A stretch of 11,514 bases of DNA from Clostridiales bacterium (GTDB lineage: Bacteria; Bacillota; Clostridia; Oscillospirales; Oscillospiraceae): assembly GCA_004551945.1 (NCBI GenBank), contig SFPN01000044.1:1-11514 (forward strand), given 5' to 3'. The position numbers and the translations under genes are program-made. This document shows, in pieces, positions 7,168 through 11,514 of this stretch. The number at the start of each line of letters is the position of its first letter. Position 1 is the first letter of the stretch. Below the pieces are notes generated by a model. The model was given only the letters and a program-made list of their open reading frames with translations. It ran no database searches and was not told where the DNA came from.

Positions 7168-8202
7168 TCAGGGAGCCGTTCGATTGGCGATCTTTACTAG
7201 GGTCAGCATCACCGGAACCTCGGTGAGCACCCCTACAGTAGCGGCCAGGGCCGCAGGACTGGCTGTTCCAAACAGGGCGGCGGCCGCGGCCACCGCCAGC
7301 TCAAAAAAGTTGGAGGCGCCGATCATCCCCGCCGGGGCCGCCACGGCATGGGGCAGCTTCAGCAGCTTGCAGGCCCCATAGGCCAAGAAGAAGATCAGAA
7401 ACGTCTGCAAGATCAGCGGCACCGCAATCAGCAGAATATGGACGGGATTTCCGAGAATGACCTCGCTCTGCCCCATAAAAATCAGCACCAGGGTCAGCAG
7501 CAGGCCGACGGTCGCTGCCGGGTCAAATTTGCGGAGAAACACAGTCTCAAAGTAGTCTCTCCCCCTGCGTCTTGTCACCAGCAGCCGGGTCAGGACCCCG
7601 CCGGCCAGGGGGATTACCACAAACAGCACCACGCTGAGAAAGAGCGTGTCAAAGGGTACCGTGACCTGAGACACCCCCAGCAGGAACCGAACGATGGGCA
7701 CAAAGGCCACCAGAAGGATCAGGTCGTTGGTGGCCACCTGCACCACCGTGTAGGCCGGGTCGCCGTTGGTCAGCCTGCTCCAGACAAACACCATAGCGGT
7801 GCAGGGAGCCGCGCCCAGCAGAACCGCCCCGGCCAGATACCCTGCGGCAAGCTCCTGGGGGATAAAGGTCCGAAAGACCCCCAGCAGGAACAGAGCCGTC
7901 AGGCCATACATGGTGAAGGGCTTCACCAGCCAGTTGACCGCCCAGGTGACAAACAGGCCCTTGGGATTTTTGCCGACATTCCGGATGCTGGGAAAATCCA
8001 CCTTCAGCATCATGGGATAGATCATGACCCAGATCAGAACGGCCATGGGCAGGGAGATCCGGGCATAGGTAACCCGGTCCAACGCCGCCGGCAGAGCCGG
8101 GACGAAATGCCCCAGCAGCACGCCTGCCGCCATGCAGAGAAGCACCCACACCGTCAAATACCGCTGAAAAAAGCTGATGCCTTCCTCTGCGTGCCGTTTC
8201 AT
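7168..8202 (-). CDS. acr3: ACR3-family arsenite efflux permease
   Basis: A plasma-membrane arsenite exporter of the bile/arsenite/riboflavin transporter superfamily, driven by the proton gradient. It has 344 residues, the normal length, with about ten hydrophobic segments. Key family signatures are present: the conserved thiolate in GAAPCTAMVFVWS (Cys134) and the charged residue in GASNFFELAVA (Glu301), which match the two residues known to be needed in Acr3 proteins. NGDPAYT (146-152) and LTEVPVML (326-333) also fit. It is unrelated to the 12-segment ArsB. The ATG at 8202 overlaps the arsC stop as ATGA (8199-8202), with GGGAGGGGAG upstream inside arsC, so translation is coupled. It is the last gene of arsR-arsC-acr3. 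No convincing terminator is seen behind it, only a weak GC element and a T-rich stretch before the flavodiiron upstream region. Confidence 0.95.
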   Translation of the reverse strand: MKRHAEEGISFFQRYLTVWVLLCMAAGVLLGHFVPALPAALDRVTYARISLPMAVLIWVMIYPMMLKVDFPSIRNVGKNPKGLFVTWAVNWLVKPFTMYGLTALFLLGVFRTFIPQELAAGYLAGAVLLGAAPCTAMVFVWSRLTNGDPAYTVVQVATNDLILLVAFVPIVRFLLGVSQVTVPFDTLFLSVVLFVVIPLAGGVLTRLLVTRRRGRDYFETVFLRKFDPAATVGLLLTLVLIFMGQSEVILGNPVHILLIAVPLILQTFLIFFLAYGACKLLKLPHAVAAPAGMIGASNFFELAVAAAAALFGTASPAALAATVGVLTEVPVMLTLVKIANRTAP

Positions 8203-8612
8203 TGAGGCTCCCCTCCCTTTAGCTGCTCTTTCAGCGCCAGGACCTGTTTTTCAATGGCCTGGATGGTGGTCAAAAAGGCCTCGTCCGGCTGGCCGGTGGG
8301 GTCGGGCAGGTTCCAGTTTTCGTCAAAGGCCCGGCCGATGTAGGGGCAGCCCACGTCGCAGCCCATGGAGATCACAAGATCGGGTTCAGGAATCTCTTCA
8401 AAGGTTTTGCTGCGCTGGGTCCGGGTCATGTCCACCCCGTAGAGCTTCTTCATGAGCCGCACCGCGTCCGGGTTGATTTGGGGCTTGGTCTCGCTGCCGG
8501 CGGAATAGCTCTCGAACACATCGGCGGCCAGGAGGTTTCCCAGGCACTCCGCAATCTGGCTGCGGCAGGAATTGTGGACGCAGAGAAAGACCACCTTGGG
8601 TTTATGGTGCAT
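8199..8612 (-). CDS. arsC: Arsenate reductase, thioredoxin-coupled (LMW-phosphatase fold)
   Basis: A cytosolic enzyme that reduces arsenate to arsenite for export by Acr3. With the start chosen here it has 137 residues, typical of the thioredoxin-linked family. The P-loop C11-VHNSC-R17-S has the nucleophile Cys11 and phosphate-binding Arg17. The two resolving cysteines are C85 and C89 (MGCDVGCP), and the general-acid Asp is D104 in LPDPTG. The frame is open upstream to an ATG at 8708, but that would add 32 unconserved residues and run through the arsR stop. The ATG at 8612 has a perfect AAGGAGG about eight bases upstream and starts right before the first strand (KVVFLC). It is co-transcribed with arsR, but a hairpin and a second candidate operator lie in the 92-bp gap. 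It is coupled to acr3 by a 4-base overlap. Confidence 0.95.
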   Translation of the reverse strand: MHHKPKVVFLCVHNSCRSQIAECLGNLLAADVFESYSAGSETKPQINPDAVRLMKKLYGVDMTRTQRSKTFEEIPEPDLVISMGCDVGCPYIGRAFDENWNLPDPTGQPDEAFLTTIQAIEKQVLALKEQLKGGEPQ

Positions 8613-8637
8613 GTCAGTTTCCTCCTTAAATCGAATC

Positions 8638-8653
8638 ATTGAAATAATTCTAT
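8638..8653. promoter_or_regulatory. Candidate second ArsR operator, upstream of arsC
   Basis: The imperfect inverted repeat ATTGAA-N4-TTCTAT (plus strand; one mismatch) matches the perfect ATAGAA-N4-TTCTAT over the arsR transcription start. The two sites also share the 11-mer TTCTATCTGTT (8648-8658 and 9056-9066). It sits 25 bases before the arsC start, between the intercistronic hairpin and the ribosome site. A -10-like TAGAAT overlaps it, but no good -35 is seen. Confidence 0.5.
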
Positions 8654-8670
8654 CTGTTTTTCCTGGAAAA

Positions 8671-8702
8671 CCGATGCCAGGGAAGGGTGTCCCCGGCATC
8701 GG
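8671..8702 (-). terminator. Intercistronic hairpin/attenuator between arsR and arsC
   Basis: CCGATGCC pairs with GGCATCGG (8671-8678 with 8695-8702), then after one mismatch four more pairs follow (8680-8683 with 8690-8693). It begins two bases after the arsR stop and in the transcript is followed by UUUUCC. The short U-run suggests partial termination or 3'-end protection, which would leave arsR mRNA in excess over arsC-acr3. Confidence 0.6.
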
Positions 8703-8704
8703 TC

Positions 8705-9028
8705 TCACTTGCAGCCGCAGCGGATTTTTTGATGGCAGATGCAGTCCGGTTTGTCGGAAAAAATCCGCCCCAGGGTCTGGTGAAAGGTATCCAAATACGC
8801 TTTGTTCAGAGAATAATATGTGTTCTTTCCCTCCCGGCGGTCCTTCACTACATTGGCGGCAATCAGGACCTTCATATCATGGGACAGGGTTGGCTGGGTA
8901 ATGCAAAAGGCCTCCAGGATCTCACAGGCGCACAGCTCGCCGCAGGAGAGCATATCCACGATTTTCAGCCGCTTGGGGTCGGAGATCGCTTTCAGCACCT
9001 TCGCCACGTCTGTGTATTGCTGCTCCAA
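8705..9028 (-). CDS. arsR: ArsR/SmtB-family metalloregulatory repressor
   Basis: A dimeric winged-helix repressor of the ars operon, released from DNA by As(III). It has 107 residues. LKAISDPKRLKIVDML (12-27) opens the fold. ELCACEI (31-37) carries C33 and C35 on the metal-sensing helix, with another cysteine at C29. The usual third thiolate of the classical C-x-C-x2-C type falls at Ile38 rather than Cys. The recognition helix is around TQPTLSHDMKVL (44-55). The C-terminus is cysteine-rich: C96, C98, C104 and C106 (CIC and CGC). The start is TTG at 9028, with AAGGGGG seven bases upstream; no in-frame ATG exists before residue 26. It is first in arsR-arsC-acr3 and has its own near-consensus promoter. 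Arsenic is the likely inducer given its neighbours; the tail could bind another metal. Confidence 0.93.
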   Translation of the reverse strand: MEQQYTDVAKVLKAISDPKRLKIVDMLSCGELCACEILEAFCITQPTLSHDMKVLIAANVVKDRREGKNTYYSLNKAYLDTFHQTLGRIFSDKPDCICHQKIRCGCK

Positions 9029-9045
9029 GTCTCCGCCCCCTTCAC

Positions 9046-9117
9046 ATAGAATCTTTTCTATCTGTTAGGATACCCGGTGAACCGCCCTTTGTCAACCACA
9101 AATGCAATAGTTTCTAT
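9046..9117 (-). promoter_or_regulatory. ars operon promoter with candidate ArsR operators
   Basis: On the minus strand, -35 TTGACA (9095-9090), a 17-bp spacer and -10 TATCCT (9072-9067) give a strong sigma-A promoter with a start near 9060. The perfect inverted repeat ATAGAA-N4-TTCTAT (9046-9061) covers the expected start, where an ArsR repressor would block transcription. A related short repeat ATAG-N3-CTAT (9107-9117) that shares GATAGAAA lies just upstream of -35. The leader is about 30 nt. Confidence 0.8.
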
Positions 9118-9127
9118 CAAACGGGAG

Positions 9128-10999
9128 TCAGTCCTTCTTCCCCCAGGTCAGCAGAAAGGCGGAGTTGATGATGACGAACACGGACCCGGCGTTGTGGACC
9201 AGGGCCCCCACCACGGGGTTTAAAATTCCCGTCATGGCCAGCACGATGGCCACGAAGTTCAAGGTCATGGAGAAGGTCAGGTTGCCCTTGATCACCCGCA
9301 TCATCCGCTTGGCCAGGCCCAGCAGATGGGGCAGCTCTCGGATTTCGTCGTTGACCAGGGCGATGTCCGCGGCGTCCACCGCGATGTCGCTGCCGATGCC
9401 CCCCATGGCAACCCCCACATGGGCCTTTTTCAGGGCCGGTGCGTCGTTGATGCCGTCCCCGATCATGCACACTTGCTGGTTATTTTTCTGGGCCTGGTCG
9501 ATGTAAGTGAGCTTATCCTCCGGCAGGCACTCTGCCCGGACCTCCTCCATGCCTAACTGCTCTGCAATGTGCCGGGCGGCGTTCCGGTTGTCGCCGGTGA
9601 GCAGCACAGGGGTGACGCCGGTGGCCTTAATCTGCCGGATCATCTCTGCTGCGTCGGGGCGGAGGGTGTCCGCCAGGCTGATCAGGCCCAGAAGCTCGCC
9701 CCCCAGGGCCAGGTAGATCACCGTGCACCCGTCCTTTAAAAATTCCTCCGCCTGGGCCTGGTGCCGGGGCAGGACGGGAACACCGTGCTCCCTCATCATG
9801 TCCAGGCTGCCGGCCAGCAGCTCCTTTCCCTGGAACACGCCCCGCACGCCCCGGCCGGGCAGCATCTGGAAGTCCTCCCCCTCGGGGGCGTCTGCCGGGT
9901 GAGACTGGCGGTAGCACCGCACCACCGCTTTGCCCAGAGGGTGCTCCGAGCGGCTTTCCACCCCGGCCCCGTAGGCGTAGACCTTCTCTTCGGACAGGTC
10001 CGGCCGGAAGCTGCGCACCGCCACCACCTGGGGGGTGCCGAAGGTCAGGGTACCTGTCTTATCAAAAGTAACCTTGGACACCCCGGCCAGCCGCTCCAGG
10101 GCGTCCCCCTCCCGGACCAGGAACCCGTGTTTGGTTCCGTTGCCGATGGCCGCCATGATGGCGGTGGGGGTGGCCAGCACCAGGGCACAGGGGCAGAACA
10201 CCACCAGGATGGTCACGGAGCGGATGATCTCCCCGGTAAACAGCCAGGTCAGCACCGCAGCGGACAGGGCGATGACCACGATCCAGGTAGCCCAGCGGTC
10301 CGCCAGGCCCACGATCTTGGCCTTCCCCGCGTCGGCGGACTGGACCAGCCGGATCATCCGCTGGATGGAGCTGTCCTCCCCTACCTTGGAGGCCTCCATG
10401 TCAAAGGAACCGAACTGGTTGACCGTGCCGCTGGAGACCGGGTCCCCCAGGCCCTTGTCCACCGGCAGGGATTCCCCGGTCATCACCGACTGGTCGATGG
10501 CGGTCTGGCCCTGGCGGATCACCCCGTCCACAGGGATGGTCTCCCCGGGCAGCACCCGCAGCAGGTCCCCTACTTTGACTTCCTCCGCCGGGATGATCCG
10601 CTCGCCTCCGTTCTCCATCACCCGGGCGGTGCGGGGCGTCAGGTGGACCAGCTTTTCGATCCCCGCCCGGGCCTTGGCCACCGTCAGGTCCTCCAGCAGG
10701 GCCCCCAGCTGCATGATGAAGGCCACCTCCCCGGCGGCGAAGATTTCCCCAATGATCACCGAGGCCACCAGGGCGATGGACACCAGCACGTCCGCCTTGA
10801 TGTCAAAGGCTGTCACCAGACCGATGACCGCCTCCAGGATAATGGGAATCCCGCACAGGACGATGGCGATCCACGCCGGGTCAAGGGGCAAAGGCCCCGG
10901 CCAGAGCAGGCTCACCAGCAGGGCGGCCCCGGAAATCACCAGAAGGGTGATGTCCTTTTTCGTCCCGCCCCATTCCAACAGTGCCTCTAATTTTTCCAT
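9128..10999 (-). CDS. P1B-type heavy-metal-translocating ATPase lacking an N-terminal metal-binding domain
   Basis: A plasma-membrane ATPase exporting a soft or transition metal ion. It has 623 residues. The chain starts almost directly with membrane helices (from about 18), with no HMA domain or CxxC. Actuator TGES is at 174-177, the translocation motif C269-P-C271 lies in the sixth helix, the phosphorylated Asp is D313 in DKTGTLT, H353-P354 marks the nucleotide domain, TGD is at 468-470 and GDGINDAP at 514-521. The last helix reads VHNAGSVFVIINS (601-613). CPC occurs in both the Cu(I) and Zn/Cd/Pb branches. The last helix lacks the Asp of ZntA-type pumps and the M-x2-SS of CopA-type pumps, so the substrate is open. 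ATG 10999 has GGGGAG upstream. The promoter carries a CsoR-like box. No terminator separates it from arsR, so read-through is possible. Confidence 0.93.
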   Translation of the reverse strand: MEKLEALLEWGGTKKDITLLVISGAALLVSLLWPGPLPLDPAWIAIVLCGIPIILEAVIGLVTAFDIKADVLVSIALVASVIIGEIFAAGEVAFIMQLGALLEDLTVAKARAGIEKLVHLTPRTARVMENGGERIIPAEEVKVGDLLRVLPGETIPVDGVIRQGQTAIDQSVMTGESLPVDKGLGDPVSSGTVNQFGSFDMEASKVGEDSSIQRMIRLVQSADAGKAKIVGLADRWATWIVVIALSAAVLTWLFTGEIIRSVTILVVFCPCALVLATPTAIMAAIGNGTKHGFLVREGDALERLAGVSKVTFDKTGTLTFGTPQVVAVRSFRPDLSEEKVYAYGAGVESRSEHPLGKAVVRCYRQSHPADAPEGEDFQMLPGRGVRGVFQGKELLAGSLDMMREHGVPVLPRHQAQAEEFLKDGCTVIYLALGGELLGLISLADTLRPDAAEMIRQIKATGVTPVLLTGDNRNAARHIAEQLGMEEVRAECLPEDKLTYIDQAQKNNQQVCMIGDGINDAPALKKAHVGVAMGGIGSDIAVDAADIALVNDEIRELPHLLGLAKRMMRVIKGNLTFSMTLNFVAIVLAMTGILNPVVGALVHNAGSVFVIINSAFLLTWGKKD

Positions 11000-11033
11000 G
11001 ATACTCTCCCCAAATCCGTTGATTTACGGGGCT

Positions 11034-11062
11034 ATTATACCCATAGGGGTATAGGTTGTCAA
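11034..11062 (-). promoter_or_regulatory. Consensus promoter of the metal ATPase with CsoR-like operator in the spacer
   Basis: On the minus strand, -35 TTGACA (11062-11057), a 17-bp spacer and -10 TATAAT (11039-11034) are both exact consensus. The spacer and part of the -10 form the perfect inverted repeat TATACCC-CTAT-GGGTATA (11036-11053). The T-A-C-C-C ... G-G-G-T-A pattern matches operators of the CsoR/RcnR/CstR repressor family, which block such promoters until Cu(I), Ni/Co or persulfide is sensed. No csoR-like gene lies in the window. Confidence 0.8.
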
Positions 11063-11073
11063 GAGAAGAAAAA

Positions 11074-11106
11074 CAAAAGGCGTGACGAAAGTGGTCACGC
11101 CTTTTG
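11074..11106 (-). terminator. Rho-independent terminator (bidirectional in form)
   Basis: A 13-bp stem (11074-11086 with 11094-11106), whose core is GGCGTGAC/GTCACGCC, has a seven-base loop. On the minus strand it is followed by UUUUUCUUCUC, so it ends the transcript of the hydrolase gene just before the ATPase promoter. The 78 bases between it and the hydrolase stop hold nothing recognisable. Confidence 0.85.
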
Positions 11107-11184
11107 CCTCAGAGCGCTCACATACAGAGTACCCCGGATAGAAGTGCGCCTTGGTTGTATCTTTTCACGATAGTTCCAAATAGC

Positions 11185-11514
11185 TTACAAAAAATCTTTC
11201 AAAGCAAATGGCTCCTCGGAAAACTGATGACGATTCCCTTCCTGGACAACAATCTCCACATGAATCCCTTCTCTGGCTGCTGCTTCATATAATTGCTTTG
11301 CCATTGGAAGGCAGTCTTCGTCCTCTGAGCCGCAAAAGATGTTCAGCGCAATGTTTTTTTGCCTGAGAGCATTCACCAATGCCTCTGTATGGTCTTGCAG
11401 GAGTGGAATCCAGGGACTTTGCAAAATCAGCATATCGCAGCGTGCAGGTGTAAATACGATCGCTCGCAAGAGCATATCACATCCTGCGGAAAAACCACCG
11501 CAGGCAATCTTATT
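11185..11514 (-). CDS. Alpha/beta hydrolase, C-terminal part (N-terminus beyond window)
   Basis: The last 109 residues of a hydrolase whose start lies outside the window; the frame is open to the edge. Numbering from the first residue in the window, GGFSAG (6-11) is a nucleophile elbow (G-x-S-x-G) with catalytic Ser9. IFCGSEDEDCLP (59-70) follows a predicted strand and offers the acid (Asp65 most likely, or Asp67). GNRHQF (93-98) supplies His96. Order and spacing fit a serine esterase or dienelactone-hydrolase-like domain. The internal ATG at 11475 is not the true start because the catalytic Ser lies before it. Base composition is lower in GC than the ATPase next door. The substrate is unknown. 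Confidence 0.8.
   Translation of the reverse strand, partial: NKIACGGFSAGCDMLLRAIVFTPARCDMLILQSPWIPLLQDHTEALVNALRQKNIALNIFCGSEDEDCLPMAKQLYEAAAREGIHVEIVVQEGNRHQFSEEPFALKDFL

Noticed and set aside
8613..8708. Extended N-terminus for ArsC starting at ATG 8708
   Set aside because: The extra 32 residues are Pro/Gly-rich, translate the hairpin and the arsR stop region, and have no good ribosome site. ATG 8612 has AAGGAGG and gives the normal length.
1..11514. CRISPR arrays, tRNA/rRNA genes, insertion sequences, attachment-site repeats
   Set aside because: No regularly spaced repeats, no transposase or integrase frame and no matching direct repeats at the GC boundaries were seen by eye on either strand.

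Overview
The window looks like chromosomal DNA of an anaerobic, gut-type clostridium (Bacillota, Clostridia). This is inferred from strong AAGGAGG-type ribosome sites, a TTG and a GTG start, intrinsic terminators with U-runs, a lipoprotein solute-binding protein, a thioredoxin-type ArsC and a flavodiiron protein. A high-GC member of the Oscillospiraceae would fit the central block, but the genus cannot be fixed from this sequence. Ten CDSs are supported: eight complete and two cut by the window edges. No rRNA, tRNA, CRISPR array, transposase or integrase is visible.

Layout. (1) 1-1800, moderate GC: a truncated MerR-family regulator on the minus strand faces a plus-strand DapB-like / 2,4-diaminopentanoate-dehydrogenase-like oxidoreductase. 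The latter is driven by a textbook MerR-type promoter (19-bp spacer with a dyad) and ends in a 15-bp hairpin terminator. (2) 1808-5078, high GC, minus strand: a tripartite tricarboxylate transporter operon tctC-tctB-tctA, with its own promoter and a strong hairpin between the binding-protein gene and the membrane genes. (3) 5137-7134, minus strand: a 596-residue flavodiiron protein fused to a flavin-reductase domain and a rubredoxin domain, apparently monocistronic. (4) 7168-9117, minus strand: arsenic resistance operon arsR-arsC-acr3 with a near-consensus promoter and a repeated candidate ArsR operator. (5) 9128-11062, minus strand: a P1B heavy-metal ATPase without an N-terminal metal-binding domain, whose consensus promoter has a CsoR-like palindrome between -35 and -10. 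(6) 11074-11514, moderate GC: a terminator and the C-terminal part of an alpha/beta hydrolase.

How the genes fit together. Parts 3-5 form a stress and metal block: efflux of a soft metal, reduction and export of arsenic, and reductive removal of O2 or NO. The tct operon imports an unknown carboxylate. Every transcription unit in the high-GC block points the same way, but most have their own promoter. The outer genes differ from the block in base composition, so the block may have been acquired, although no mobility gene or flanking repeat proves it.

The most interesting points are the single-chain NAD(P)H-to-diiron flavodiiron fusion, the CsoR-like box in front of the ATPase, the repeated operator in the ars operon, and the 19-bp-spacer MerR promoter. 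None is clearly a wholly new system.
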